Shown here in pieces: positions 25,538-34,303 of a stretch of 36,443 bases of DNA. The stretch covers positions 1-36,443 of the forward strand of contig JAFSER010000033.1 of NCBI GenBank assembly GCA_017435645.1. Reading direction: 5' to 3'. The stretch comes from Clostridium sp. GTDB taxonomy: Bacteria; Bacillota; Clostridia; Clostridiales; Clostridiaceae. Every line of letters starts with the position of its first letter. The stretch's first letter is position 1. The notes beneath the pieces were generated by a model that ran no database searches, had not been told where the DNA came from, and saw nothing but the letters and a program-made list of their open reading frames with translations. The position numbers and the translations under genes were made by a program.

Positions 25538-27058
25538 ATGAGTTATGTAGTAGAAATGCTTAATATCCGTAAAGAATTTCCAGGGATTGTAGCTAATGAT
25601 AATATTACATTACAGCTTAAAAAAGGCGAAATTCATGCTCTATTAGGAGAAAATGGAGCAGGTAAATCTACATTGATGGGAATGCTATTTGGAATGTATA
25701 GTCCGGAGGCTGGAGTAATAAAAGTTAAAGGAAAAGAAGTTAAAATATCAAATCCAAATGTGGCTAATGATTTAGGAATTGGTATGGTTCACCAACACTT
25801 CAAACTTGTTGAGAACTTTACTGTAACTGAAAATATAATATTAGGCTTAGAACCTAAAAAATTCCTTGCTGTAGATATTAAAACTGCAGCAAATAGAATA
25901 AAAGAATTATCAGAAGCTTATGGATTAAATGTGGATCCTTACGCAAAAATTGAAGATATTTCTGTTGGTATGCAACAGCGTGTTGAAATTTTAAAAATGC
26001 TTTATAGAAATGCAGAAGTACTTATTTTTGACGAACCAACAGCAGTTTTAACACCTAAAGAAATAGAAGATTTATTAAAGATAATGAAGAATCTTATTAA
26101 AGAAGGTAAATCTATAATTTTAATTACTCATAAATTAAAGGAAATTAAAGAAGCAGCTGATAAATGTACTGTAATTAGAAGAGGAAAATACATAGGCACA
26201 GTTGATGTTAAAGAAACATCAGAAGCTGAAATGGCTAGCATGATGGTTGGAAGAGAAGTATCATTTAAAGTTGATAAAAAAGAAGCTAATCCAGGAGAAG
26301 AAGTTTTAAGACTAGAGAATATATCAGTAAAAAATAATAAAAAAGTCTTAGGTTTAAAGAACTTTAGTTTAAATGTTAGAAAAGGCGAAATAGTTGGTAT
26401 AGCTGGAGTTGAAGGTAATGGTCAAAATGAAATAGTTGAAGCTATTACTGGAATGAGAAATGTTGAAGAAGGTAAAATTTTCTTTAAGGGCAATGATATA
26501 ACAAAACAATCTATAAGAGAAAGAATAGATAGTGGTATAGCTCATATTCCAGAAGATAGACATAAAAGGGGTCTTATTTTAGACTATACTATGGAAGATA
26601 ATATGGTGCTTAAGGTTTATAAAAACAAGCCTTTTTCTAAGAATGGTCTTATAAATAGAGAAGAAATTAAAAAATACTCAGATCATATAATTGAAACTTT
26701 TGATGTTAGATCAGGAGAAGGTGGAAAATCAATTGCAAGATCTTTATCAGGAGGAAATCAACAAAAAGGTATAATTGGACGTGAAATTTTATCAAATCCT
26801 GATTTATTAATTGCAGTTCAACCAACAAGAGGATTAGATGTAGGGTCAATTGAGTATATACATAAAAGACTTGTGGAACAAAGAGATAGTGGAAAAGCTG
26901 TACTTTTAGTCTCTCTTGAGTTAGATGAAGTATTAAATGTTTCAGATAGAATTGCTATAGTTAATAATGGCGAACTTATAGGAATAGTTAATGCCGCTGA
27001 AACTGATGAAAATGAAGTTGGATTAATGATGGCAGGAATAAAGAGGGGTGAAAAGTAA
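25538..27058 (+). CDS. Nucleoside ABC transporter ATP-binding protein (NupO-like, two domains)
   Basis: A 506-residue cytosolic ATPase with two fused ABC domains, as in ribose- and nucleoside-type importers. Domain 1 has Walker A GENGAGKS (37-44), Q-loop MVHQHFKL, signature SVGMQQR and Walker B LIFDEPTAVLTP. Domain 2 has a degenerate Walker A (GVEGNGQNE), signature LSGGNQQKG and a Walker B with Gln-Pro instead of Asp-Glu (LIAVQPTRGLD). The second site is thus probably inactive for hydrolysis, as is usual for this family. I chose the ATG at 25538 because GGGAGG ends 6 bases before it; the ATG at 25532 abuts the SD. Its stop overlaps the permease start by one base. Confidence 0.93.
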   Translation: MSYVVEMLNIRKEFPGIVANDNITLQLKKGEIHALLGENGAGKSTLMGMLFGMYSPEAGVIKVKGKEVKISNPNVANDLGIGMVHQHFKLVENFTVTENIILGLEPKKFLAVDIKTAANRIKELSEAYGLNVDPYAKIEDISVGMQQRVEILKMLYRNAEVLIFDEPTAVLTPKEIEDLLKIMKNLIKEGKSIILITHKLKEIKEAADKCTVIRRGKYIGTVDVKETSEAEMASMMVGREVSFKVDKKEANPGEEVLRLENISVKNNKKVLGLKNFSLNVRKGEIVGIAGVEGNGQNEIVEAITGMRNVEEGKIFFKGNDITKQSIRERIDSGIAHIPEDRHKRGLILDYTMEDNMVLKVYKNKPFSKNGLINREEIKKYSDHIIETFDVRSGEGGKSIARSLSGGNQQKGIIGREILSNPDLLIAVQPTRGLDVGSIEYIHKRLVEQRDSGKAVLLVSLELDEVLNVSDRIAIVNNGELIGIVNAAETDENEVGLMMAGIKRGEK

Positions 27059-28185
27059 TGGAAAGAAATGAAGGTATAAAATCCTTAATGGCAGTACTGC
27101 TTGGACTTCTTGCAGGTGCTATATTAATGTTAGTTATGGGATTTAATCCTGTTGAAGGATATACATATTTATTTAAAGGTGGATTGATGAATCTAGAAAG
27201 AATAGGTAATACTTTAGCTACAGCAACACCTTTAATGCTAACAGGGCTTTCAGTAGCTTTTGCATTTAGAACAGGTTTATTTAATATAGGAACTCCAGGA
27301 CAAATGTTATTTGGGGGATTTTGTTCTATAGCTGTAGGATTAACTTTAGATTTACCAAAGTTAATATTAGTACCAATAGTAGTTTTAGTTGGTATTTTAG
27401 GAGGAGCTTTATGGGCTGTAGTACCAGGTTTCTTAAAAGCTAAATTTAACGTAAATGAAGTTGTATCATCTATTATGATGAATTGGACTGCTTATTGGAT
27501 AGTTTATTACATGGTGCCACAATATTTTAAAGGTGAATTCTTAGAAACAGAGTCAAAAATGTTATCAGATGCAGCTACTTTAAGAGTAGAATGGCTTTCA
27601 AAAATATTTAAGGGATCTTATATAAATTTAGGAATTTTTCTAGCATTAATAGCAGTATTAATTATTTGGTTTGTTTTAAATAGAACAGTTTTAGGATATG
27701 AATTAAAGGCTGGTGGATTTAATAGATTTGGTGCAGAATATGCTGGTATGCCAGTTAATAGAAATATAGTAGTATCTATGATGATAGCTGGAGCTTTAGC
27801 AGGACTTGCTGGAGTTATTCAATATACAGGTAATGCAACTATAATGCAAATTGGAGTAATGCCAAGCCAAGGTTTTGATGGTATAGCTGTTGCACTTCTT
27901 GGAGCAAGTACACCTATTGGTGTTGTTTTCTCTTCAATATTCTTTGGAATATTATATGTTGGAAAAGGCTTTATGAATGCAGCTGTTAAGGTACCACCAG
28001 AATTAGCGGATACTATAATGGCTACAATCATTTACTTTGCAGCTACAAGTATATTAATGGATAAGCTTATAAAGAAATTTAAAAAAACAAAAAAATATAA
28101 ATCAATTGGAAAAAAAACTAAAGAAGAATTATCAAATAAATCAATTAAAGAAAATACTTCAGATGAAAGAGTGGTGGGAGAATAA
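27058..28185 (+). CDS. Nucleoside ABC transporter permease 1 (NupP-like)
   Basis: A 375-residue permease of the branched-chain/ribose (BPD_transp_2) type with 8-10 membrane segments. Family features are FAFRTGLFNIGTPGQMLFGG near residue 75, FNVNEVVSSIMMNW, and GGFNRFGAEYAGMPVNR followed by AGALAGLAGVIQY, which includes the ATPase-contact loop. A charged Lys/Glu-rich tail of about 35 residues is cytosolic. The start overlaps the ATPase stop (TAATG). It forms a heteromeric pair with permease 2. The locus order (binding protein, ATPase, two permeases) matches B. subtilis nupNOPQ and lactococcal bmpA-nupABC. Confidence 0.92.
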   Translation: MERNEGIKSLMAVLLGLLAGAILMLVMGFNPVEGYTYLFKGGLMNLERIGNTLATATPLMLTGLSVAFAFRTGLFNIGTPGQMLFGGFCSIAVGLTLDLPKLILVPIVVLVGILGGALWAVVPGFLKAKFNVNEVVSSIMMNWTAYWIVYYMVPQYFKGEFLETESKMLSDAATLRVEWLSKIFKGSYINLGIFLALIAVLIIWFVLNRTVLGYELKAGGFNRFGAEYAGMPVNRNIVVSMMIAGALAGLAGVIQYTGNATIMQIGVMPSQGFDGIAVALLGASTPIGVVFSSIFFGILYVGKGFMNAAVKVPPELADTIMATIIYFAATSILMDKLIKKFKKTKKYKSIGKKTKEELSNKSIKENTSDERVVGE

Positions 28186-29132
28186 TGTGGAGTATAATAG
28201 AACAAGTTTTTCCATATGCAATAGCATATACTATTCCATTATTAATAACAGCATTAGGAGCTCTTTACTGCGAAAGAAGTGGGGTTATAAACATAGGATT
28301 AGAAGGTCTTATGGTAGTTGGATCCTTTGCAGGAGCTTTAACAGTTTCTAAACTTCAGGAAAATGGAGTTGAAGGAGCTCTTTGGATAGGCTTATTAGTA
28401 GCAGTATTAGTTGGAGTTTTATTTTCACTATTACATGCTTTTGCAAGTATTAATTTAAACGCAAATCAAGTTATAAGTGGTACAGCTATAAATATGATAG
28501 CAGGAGCTTTAACTATTTATTTAGCAAGAAATTTTACAGGTAGTGGTAATATAAGAGTTTCTACTGGATTTATCCCAAAAGATATTCCGATACTATCAGA
28601 TATTCCGGTATTAGGGCCACTTTTCTTTACTAAAACTTATGCAACTACATGGTTAGTAATATCAATATTATTAATAAGTGTATTTGTATTATATAAGACA
28701 AGTTTTGGGTTAAGATTAAGATCTTGTGGTGAGCATCCACAAGCATCAGCAGCTGCAGGTATTAGTGTATTTAAAATGAGATATATTGGAGTTATGATAT
28801 CTGGAGGTATGTCAGCTTTAGGTGGAGCAATAATATTATTAACATATTCAGGAGAGTTTAATGGAAGTGTAGCAGGACTTGGATATCTTGCTCTAGCAGC
28901 ATTGATATTTGGTCAATGGAAACCTCTTGGAATATTAGGAGCAACATTATTCTTTGGATTTGCTTCAACTATAGCAAATGTTTCTCAGGTTATACCATCA
29001 TTATCTCAAATACCAGGTGTTGTTTTAAAGACCTTCCCATATATAATGACTTTAGTAGCTTTAGTAATTTTCTCAAAATCTACTCAAGCACCAAAGGCAG
29101 CAGGGGAGCCATTTGATACAAGTAAAAGATAA
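28185..29132 (+). CDS. Nucleoside ABC transporter permease 2 (NupQ-like)
   Basis: A 315-residue permease, the shorter partner of permease 1, with about 8-9 membrane segments. Visible family motifs are ALGALYCERSGVINIGLEGLMVVG, NLNANQVISGTAINM and LRSCGEHPQASAAAGISVF (ATPase-contact loop), followed by GGMSALGGAIILLTYSGEF. Its ATG shares one base with the preceding stop, so translation is coupled. A long terminator follows. The import direction and purine nucleoside substrate are inferred from the BMP partners. Confidence 0.92.
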   Translation: MWSIIEQVFPYAIAYTIPLLITALGALYCERSGVINIGLEGLMVVGSFAGALTVSKLQENGVEGALWIGLLVAVLVGVLFSLLHAFASINLNANQVISGTAINMIAGALTIYLARNFTGSGNIRVSTGFIPKDIPILSDIPVLGPLFFTKTYATTWLVISILLISVFVLYKTSFGLRLRSCGEHPQASAAAGISVFKMRYIGVMISGGMSALGGAIILLTYSGEFNGSVAGLGYLALAALIFGQWKPLGILGATLFFGFASTIANVSQVIPSLSQIPGVVLKTFPYIMTLVALVIFSKSTQAPKAAGEPFDTSKR

Positions 29133-29146
29133 TATTAATTAATAAA

Positions 29147-29217
29147 AAGATACATGTTATTTTGTAAGAGCTAATTTATTATAAAGTGTAGCAAAATAAT
29201 ATGTATCTTATTTTTTA
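29147..29217 (+). terminator. Terminator of the nucleoside ABC operon
   Basis: An 18-bp stem (29147-29164 with 29192-29209, one G-U pair) around a 27-base loop, followed by ATTTTTTATA. Confidence 0.8.
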
Positions 29218-29248
29218 TACAAACAATAGAAAAAAATTAAATTTATAG

Positions 29249-29263
29249 TATAATATGTATAAT
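29249..29263 (+). promoter_or_regulatory. Candidate tandem -10 elements for hom
   Basis: Two perfect TATAAT hexamers (29249-29254 and 29258-29263) about 50 bases before hom. No good -35 is seen. There is no T-box or riboswitch-like leader. Confidence 0.35.
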
Positions 29264-29307
29264 AGCAATAAATAATAAAAATAAAATTTTGATAAGGAGG
29301 AATTCAA

Positions 29308-30609
29308 ATGAAAAAAGTCAGAATTGCTTTATTGGGGCTTGGCAATGTTGGTCGTGGTGTTTGGATGATATTTAATTCCAATAAAGAAGAAATAATGAAG
29401 AGATCCGGTTATGAAGTAGAAATAGCCAAAGTATTGGTGAAAGATGTTAATAAGGATAGAGGGGTTGAAATTCCTAAAGATATTTTAACTACTGATTTTA
29501 ATGATATTATTGAAGATGAAACAATAAAAATAGTTATAGAAGTAATGGGAGGAATAGAACCTGCTAGAGAATATATGATATCTGCTATGTCAAAGAAAAA
29601 GCATATAGTAACTGCAAATAAAATGCTATTAGCAACAGGTGGAGATGAGTTGTTTGAAAAAGCAGATAAAGAAGGTGTAATGTTTAATTACGAAGCTAGT
29701 GTAGCAGGTGGAATACCTATAATAAATGGTATAAATGAAAATTTAACAGCTAATAAGATTGAAAGATTATATGGTATCGTAAATGGTACAACTAACTATA
29801 TTTTAACTAAAATGGACTATGAAAAGTTAAGTTTTTCAGAAGCTTTAAAAGAAGCACAAGATAAGGGATATGCAGAAGCAGATCCTACATCTGATATTGA
29901 AGGCTATGATTCTCAATATAAATTGGCAATACTATCTTCATTAGCTTTTGGTACTAAAATAAAAATAGAAGATGTTTTTAGAGAAGGAATTACTAAAATA
30001 GAAGCTGTTGATATGGAATATGCTAAAGAATTTAAAAAAGTAATAAAATTATTAGCTATAGTTAAAGATAATAATGGTAGATTAGAGTTAAGAGTTCATC
30101 CAACTATGATACCTGAAAATCATCCATTAGCTAATGTTAATGATTCCTTTAACGCTGTATTAATAAGAGGTAATGCGGTTGGAGATATAATGTTTTATGG
30201 TAGAGGTGCTGGAGACTTACCTACAGGAAGTGCAGTAGTAGCAGACATAGTATCAATGTTAAAGAGTGATGTAAACAAAACAAACATAAATCCAGTAGTA
30301 AAGAATAATTTATGGAAAAAGGAAATTCTAAGTGTTAATGAGATTCAAAGTAAGTATTATATAAGATTATCAGTTTCAGATAGAAGTGGAGTTTTAGGAG
30401 AAATAAGTTCTATCTTTGGAAGAGAAAATGTAAGCTTACGTTCAGTAATACAAAAAGGATTGGACACTACAAATGAAAATAGAGTAACATTAGTATTAGT
30501 AACACATAATTGTAAAGAAGGCAATTTAAATAAGGCAATTGAAAATGTGTGCAATTTAGATTCTGTACACAAACTAAATAGCTTAATAAGAATTGAAGAT
30601 TTTATTTAA
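29308..30609 (+). CDS. hom: Homoserine dehydrogenase
   Basis: Reduces aspartate semialdehyde to homoserine, the branch point to threonine, methionine and isoleucine. The 433 residues comprise an NAD(P)-binding domain (GLGNVGRG at 10-17), the conserved TANKMLLATGG with catalytic Lys, GIVNGTTNYILTKM and EAQDKGYAEADPTSDIEGYD in the catalytic domain, and a C-terminal ACT domain (about 350-430, RLSVSDRSGVLGEISSIFG) for feedback by end products. This is the normal length for a monofunctional enzyme with ACT domain. SD AAGGAGG precedes the ATG. No thrB or thrC lies nearby. Confidence 0.96.
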   Translation: MKKVRIALLGLGNVGRGVWMIFNSNKEEIMKRSGYEVEIAKVLVKDVNKDRGVEIPKDILTTDFNDIIEDETIKIVIEVMGGIEPAREYMISAMSKKKHIVTANKMLLATGGDELFEKADKEGVMFNYEASVAGGIPIINGINENLTANKIERLYGIVNGTTNYILTKMDYEKLSFSEALKEAQDKGYAEADPTSDIEGYDSQYKLAILSSLAFGTKIKIEDVFREGITKIEAVDMEYAKEFKKVIKLLAIVKDNNGRLELRVHPTMIPENHPLANVNDSFNAVLIRGNAVGDIMFYGRGAGDLPTGSAVVADIVSMLKSDVNKTNINPVVKNNLWKKEILSVNEIQSKYYIRLSVSDRSGVLGEISSIFGRENVSLRSVIQKGLDTTNENRVTLVLVTHNCKEGNLNKAIENVCNLDSVHKLNSLIRIEDFI

Positions 30610-30615
30610 AATAAG

Positions 30616-30683
30616 TAGAGCTGATAAATGATTTATGGTTATTACTAATAGCAATAACATCATAGAAGTATTAGTCAGCTCTA
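30616..30683 (+). other. Structured spacer between hom and the rhodanese gene
   Basis: TAGAGCTGA (30616-30624) pairs with TCAGCTCTA (30675-30683), and inside it GTTATT pairs with AATAAC (30638-30658). No T-run follows the stem, so it is not a standard terminator. It may be an mRNA processing or protective structure. Confidence 0.45.
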
Positions 30684-30707
30684 AAAATATATCTAGAAGG
30701 AGAAAAA

Positions 30708-31019
30708 ATGAGTATTAAATCAATAAATAGTAGCCAGGCAGAAAGTTTAATAAAAAATAAAGAAGATTTATTAATAGTAGATGTAAGGCGAGTTAGTGAA
30801 TTTAAGGAATCTAGAATAAGTAATTCTATAAATATACCTTTAGAAGAGTTAGAATGGGAAGTAGAAGCCTTAGAAGACCATAAGGATAAGCCGATTTTAG
30901 TTTACTGTAAGGTTGGTGTAAGAAGTTCTGTTGCTTGTAACTTTTTAGAAGAAGAGGGCTTTAATATGCTATATAATTTAAGAGGTGGAATACTAGATTT
31001 TAAAGGTAGTATAGAATAA
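30708..31019 (+). CDS. Single-domain rhodanese-like sulfurtransferase
   Basis: A 103-residue cytosolic protein of one rhodanese domain. It has LLIVDVRRVSEFKESRI at 21-37 and the active-site loop CKVGVRS with persulfide Cys67. The loop is followed by helix ACNFLEEEGF and LRGGI. This matches PspE/GlpE-like single-domain rhodaneses, which move sulfane sulfur between acceptors. SD AGAAGGAG is 6 bases before the ATG. It lies about 100 bases after hom with a stem-loop between, so co-transcription is possible. Confidence 0.9.
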   Translation: MSIKSINSSQAESLIKNKEDLLIVDVRRVSEFKESRISNSINIPLEELEWEVEALEDHKDKPILVYCKVGVRSSVACNFLEEEGFNMLYNLRGGILDFKGSIE

Positions 31020-31093
31020 AATAACTACATAAGTTAATATATATAAAGTAATAAAACATTAAAAATATAGTATCAAATAAAATTATAAAATAA

Positions 31094-31122
31094 TTGACAA
31101 AAGAAAAATGGAGTGTTAAAAT
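31094..31122 (+). promoter_or_regulatory. Strong promoter of the infC-rpmI-rplT operon
   Basis: Perfect -35 TTGACA (31094-31099), a 17-base spacer, and -10 TAAAAT (31117-31122) preceded by TGT (extended -10). Confidence 0.75.
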
Positions 31123-31128
31123 GTTAAA

Positions 31129-31263
31129 TGTGTTAAGTAGAAACAGCCGTTTCTCACCTTACGGCAAGGCTTAGTAGGGTAAGTTAGTTTTGTAATAATT
31201 ACTAGTTACATTAACTAGATTTTTATACGTACTAGAGGACGGCAGATATGTCCTCTATTTTTT
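31129..31263 (+). promoter_or_regulatory. L20-type attenuator leader of infC operon
   Basis: The untranslated leader contains GCCGT/ACGGC pairing near 31146-31165, a CTAGTTA/TAACTAG hairpin (31202-31218) and a terminator: TAGAGGAC (31233-31240) with GTCCTCTA (31250-31257), then six T. In B. subtilis, excess L20 binds the equivalent leader and causes early termination of infC-rpmI-rplT. The position and gene order are the same here. The L20-binding structure itself I infer rather than prove. Confidence 0.8.
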
Positions 31264-31296
31264 ATGTGTTTTATAATATTTTGGAGGTGACTTGAT

Positions 31297-31809
31297 ATAA
31301 GTAAGGATTTTACTTGTAATGAAGCTATAAGAGTTAAGGAAGTTAGATTAATTGATTCAGAAGGAAATCAATTAGGTATCATTCCAACAAGGGATGCTCA
31401 AAAAATTGCAGATGAGAAGGAATTAGATTTAGTAATGATTTCTCCAAATGCTAATCCACCAGTATGTAAGGTAATGGATTTAGGAAAATACATTTACGAG
31501 CAAGCTAAAAAAGAAAAAGAAGCAAAGAAAAAACAAAAGGTTATTAACATCAAAGAAATTAGATGTAGCTTAACTATTGAAGAAAATGATATAGCTATTA
31601 AGGCAAAAAATGCTAGAAAATTTTTATTAGATGGTGATAAGGTAAAAATAACTGTTAGATTTAAAGGTAGAGAAGCACAATTAGGACATATAGGTAAAAG
31701 AATTTTAGACAATTTTGTTTCTAAGTTAGAAGATGTTTGTGTAGTTGAAAAAGCAGCAAAACATGAAGGCAGAAACATGACAATGGTTTTAGGGCCTAAA
31801 AAAGCATAA
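31297..31809 (+). CDS. infC: Translation initiation factor IF-3, with AUA start codon
   Basis: Binds the 30S subunit and checks start-codon and initiator-tRNA pairing. The full 170-residue protein aligns with E. coli IF-3 from [21 protein letters not shown] to the C-terminal VLGPKKA, including [22 protein letters not shown] and the Lys-rich linker. The first ATG in frame (31435) would remove the first 46 residues of the N-domain. Upstream of that, the frame is open back to a TGA at 31288 and contains no ATG, GTG or TTG. An ATA at 31297 lies 9 bases after the strong SD GGAGG (31283-31287). IF-3 genes are known for such rare starts (AUU in E. coli), used for autoregulation. rpmI follows after 20 bases. 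Confidence 0.93.
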   Translation: MSKDFTCNEAIRVKEVRLIDSEGNQLGIIPTRDAQKIADEKELDLVMISPNANPPVCKVMDLGKYIYEQAKKEKEAKKKQKVINIKEIRCSLTIEENDIAIKAKNARKFLLDGDKVKITVRFKGREAQLGHIGKRILDNFVSKLEDVCVVEKAAKHEGRNMTMVLGPKKA

Positions 31810-31829
31810 CTTGAGAGGAGATTAGTATA

Positions 31830-32027
31830 ATGCCAAAAATGAAAACCCACAGAGGTGCAGCAAAAAGATTTAAGAAAACTGGAACTGGAAAATTAAAAAG
31901 AGCTAAGGCTTTTAAAAGTCATATATTAACTAAGAAAAGCTCAAAGAGAAAGAGAAACTTAAGAAAAACTTCTTATGTTTCAACTACTCAAGAAAAAGCA
32001 ATGAAGAAATTATTACCATACCTATAA
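31830..32027 (+). CDS. rpmI: 50S ribosomal protein L35
   Basis: A component of the large ribosomal subunit. The 65-residue, very basic protein has the invariant start [21 protein letters not shown] and the signature [16 protein letters not shown]. The length is exactly that of bacterial L35. SD GAGAGGAG precedes the ATG. It is the middle gene of infC-rpmI-rplT. Confidence 0.98.
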   Translation: MPKMKTHRGAAKRFKKTGTGKLKRAKAFKSHILTKKSSKRKRNLRKTSYVSTTQEKAMKKLLPYL

Positions 32028-32053
32028 TATAGAGGTTTTTAGGAGGATTAAAC

Positions 32054-32410
32054 ATGGCTAGAGTTAAAAGAGCAACTAACGCTCGTAAGAATCATAAAAA
32101 AGTATTAAAGCTTGCAAAAGGTTATTATGGTGGAAAGAGCAGATTATTTAAAACTGCTAATGAATCAGTAATAAGAGCTTTAAGAAATGCATATGTTGGA
32201 AGAAGATTAAAGAAGAGAGATTTTAGAAGACTTTGGATAGCTAGAATCAATGCAGCTACAAGAATGAACGGACTTTCATATTCTAAATTTATGAATGGAA
32301 TTAAATTAGCTGGAATTGATATGAATAGAAAGATGTTATCTGAAATTGCTATCAATGATCCAAAAGCATTTGCTGATTTAGTTGAATTAGCAAAAAACTC
32401 AATTAAGTAA
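32054..32410 (+). CDS. rplT: 50S ribosomal protein L20
   Basis: An early-assembly 23S rRNA-binding protein and, in Firmicutes, the repressor of its own operon through the leader upstream of infC. The 118-residue protein has the basic N-terminal extension [20 protein letters not shown] and [17 protein letters not shown]. The globular part has [16 protein letters not shown] and [11 protein letters not shown]. The length is normal. SD TTAGGAGG is 8 bases before the ATG. A strong terminator follows. Confidence 0.98.
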   Translation: MARVKRATNARKNHKKVLKLAKGYYGGKSRLFKTANESVIRALRNAYVGRRLKKRDFRRLWIARINAATRMNGLSYSKFMNGIKLAGIDMNRKMLSEIAINDPKAFADLVELAKNSIK

Positions 32411-32420
32411 TTTAATTAAG

Positions 32421-32464
32421 AAAAAGGTTTATATAGTATAAAATACTATATAAACCTTTTTTAT
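32421..32464 (+). terminator. Terminator of infC-rpmI-rplT
   Basis: A perfect 18-bp stem (32421-32438 with 32444-32461) around a 5-base loop, ending in a T-run. Confidence 0.9.
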
Positions 32465-32512
32465 TATAGAATAATATAATACATCATAAGATATTGTATT
32501 ATTCTATAATAA
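32461..32512. repeat. Second A/T inverted repeat directly after the rplT terminator
   Basis: A perfect 15-bp inverted repeat (32461-32475 with 32498-32512) around a 22-base spacer. Its left arm begins in the T-run of the terminator, so the two structures compete. No T-run follows it. Confidence 0.5.
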
Positions 32513-32604
32513 AAAATAGAAAAAATAAAAATATAGTAAAAAAATCTCAAAAGATATATAATTATCATATATATTAATAAAAAAGTGTATAAAAAGGAGT
32601 ATTT

Positions 32605-33531
32605 ATGAAGATTGGATTAGTTTTATCAGGAGGAGGAGGAAAAGGAGCATACGAGTTAGGTGTTTGGAAGGCATTAAAAGAATTAAAAATACATAAGTAT
32701 ATAGATGTATTTTCAGGAACTTCAATTGGAGCTTTTAATGCAGTTTTATTTGCGCAAGATGATATAGAGGCAGCAGAAGACCTATGGAAAGAAGTTACAA
32801 TGGATAAAATAGTACCTACAACTAAATTTGATTTATTAAAAAAGGGAATAGGTTTATTTATAGGTGCTAAAAGTATTAACCTTGCAAAAAAATATTTGAA
32901 TCAAAAAATAGATGAAGGTGCTGTATCAAAAGAAGGCGCTATAGAAATTATAAATAAGTATTTAGATATAGAAAAAGTTAAAAATAATAATAAAATATGT
33001 TATGCTGCATGTACTGAGCTATCAGATTTTAATATAAAATATTTCAAATTGAATGACTATACTGAAGAGGTTGCTAAAGAGATAGTACTTGCATCAGCAT
33101 CATTGCCATTGATATATGAAGCTACTGAAGTTATGGGGAAAAAATATATTGATGGAGGGGTATCAGACAATACACCTATTCAACCAGTATATGGAGAAGG
33201 GTGTGATATAATTATTGTAGTATTATTATCGAAGGAGGCAAGAATAGATAGAGATTTATATCCAAATACTCATATTCTAGAATTATATCCTAGAAATTTA
33301 AATGAAAAATTATTAAATGGAACATTAAATTTAGATGAAGAAGCTAAAAAAAATAGAATAAGAGAAGGATATGAAGATACAATAAATATTATTGAGCCTA
33401 TTATAAAAATGTGTGAGCATAAGTTTATTTCTGAAGAAAAAGAAAGTTTTCCTAAATTATTTAATATTTATACTAAGATAAAATCAATTTTTTTAAGGGA
33501 AAATGTAAATAATGCTAATATTAATATGTAG
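32605..33531 (+). CDS. Patatin-like phospholipase
   Basis: A 308-residue lipid acyl hydrolase of the patatin (RssA/YchK) type. It has the oxyanion loop SGGGGKGAY (8-16), nucleophile elbow GTSIG with Ser40, and the catalytic Asp183 in DGG (YIDGGVSDNTP). This gives a complete Ser-Asp dyad. There is no signal peptide or membrane segment, so it is probably cytosolic. The C-terminal third is charged and not recognised. SD AAAGGAG is before the ATG. The gene stands alone, with a terminator at 33533-33590. The physiological lipid is unknown. Confidence 0.92.
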   Translation: MKIGLVLSGGGGKGAYELGVWKALKELKIHKYIDVFSGTSIGAFNAVLFAQDDIEAAEDLWKEVTMDKIVPTTKFDLLKKGIGLFIGAKSINLAKKYLNQKIDEGAVSKEGAIEIINKYLDIEKVKNNNKICYAACTELSDFNIKYFKLNDYTEEVAKEIVLASASLPLIYEATEVMGKKYIDGGVSDNTPIQPVYGEGCDIIIVVLLSKEARIDRDLYPNTHILELYPRNLNEKLLNGTLNLDEEAKKNRIREGYEDTINIIEPIIKMCEHKFISEEKESFPKLFNIYTKIKSIFLRENVNNANINM

Positions 33532-33532
33532 A

Positions 33533-33590
33533 TATAAAATTAAGATATGCGCCTTTTTATAATTAATAGGTAGCATATCTTAATTTTATA
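33533..33590. terminator. Bidirectional terminator between patatin and NlpC/P60-like genes
   Basis: A perfect 18-bp stem (33533-33550 with 33573-33590) around a 22-base loop, with T-rich ends on both strands. It touches the last codons of the minus-strand gene. Confidence 0.8.
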
Positions 33591-34140
33591 GAGAATTTTT
33601 TAAAGTATTATCAATATTATAAATTAGACCTTCATATATAAATTGTTTATCATCTATATTTAATAAATCACTAGGCTTTATTAAACCAGGCAGTTTATTT
33701 GTATTGTATATGTTGCTCTTTATTAATAAGTGAGATACAAATTCAGAACAGAAGTATCGATTATCACTTATTTTAATAGGTCGATTAATAATCACTCCGA
33801 TTAGACCTAGCAGATTATATCTGTATTTTTTTTGATCTTTTAAAAATAACTTAAGTTCTTTTTTTAGCATATAATATTGATTTTCAGTTATGTCTATTCT
33901 ATAAATTATACATTTACTATTATGAAATCTTTTGTATACCCCATCTTTAATATTTTCTTGAATAAGTCCTCCTATAAAAGGATTGCTTGGATATATTCTT
34001 CCAAATGAATACATTTTTTCAAATGAATCATCAAAACTTAAAGAAACATGTACATATTTATCTTTTGTATAATAGTTAATGCATTTAGATAGTATTGTTC
34101 CTGTATTAGAAAATACTAAATAAATATATTTTTGACCCAT
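33586..34140 (-). CDS. Permuted NlpC/P60 (YiiX/YycO-like) hydrolase family protein
   Basis: A 184-residue protein that looks like a circularly permuted papain-fold (NlpC/P60) enzyme. The N-terminal His31 is in KYVHVSLSFD, and the Cys131 nucleophile is in RYFCSEFVSHLL, in the order His then Cys typical of the permuted class. Substrates in this class include peptides, acyl groups and lipids. There is no clear signal peptide, although the first strand is hydrophobic. I favour the ATG at 34140, 12 bases after GGGGG; the ATG at 34152 abuts the SD. A possible -10 (TATAAT, minus strand) lies at 34193-34188. The activity is not assignable. Confidence 0.7.
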   Translation of the reverse strand: MGQKYIYLVFSNTGTILSKCINYYTKDKYVHVSLSFDDSFEKMYSFGRIYPSNPFIGGLIQENIKDGVYKRFHNSKCIIYRIDITENQYYMLKKELKLFLKDQKKYRYNLLGLIGVIINRPIKISDNRYFCSEFVSHLLIKSNIYNTNKLPGLIKPSDLLNIDDKQFIYEGLIYNIDNTLKNSL

Positions 34141-34274
34141 TAATAAAATCATCCCCCGTTAAATAGTTAAAGGTAAATACATATAGAATTATACAATAAA
34201 AATATTAATTAATCCTTAAAAAAATAATAAAAAAATAAAAATTTATAAGAGATATTAATTTGTTTAATAAAATA

Positions 34275-34303
34275 ATGACAAGTATTGCATTATATTATAT
34301 AAG
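34275..34303 (+). promoter_or_regulatory. Candidate promoter of the helicase gene
   Basis: -35 ATGACA (34275-34280), a 17-base spacer and -10 TATAAG (34298-34303). It would give a leader of about 115 bases. Nothing else is recognised in the gap 34153-34425. Confidence 0.35.

Noticed and set aside
29218..29307. T-box or amino-acid riboswitch before hom
   Set aside because: The leader is short and has no GGTACCGCG-like core or terminator/antiterminator pair.
31494..31850. Antisense reading frame of 118 codons over infC and the rpmI start
   Set aside because: It overlaps two certain translation genes and is a compositional shadow of Lys-rich coding sequence.
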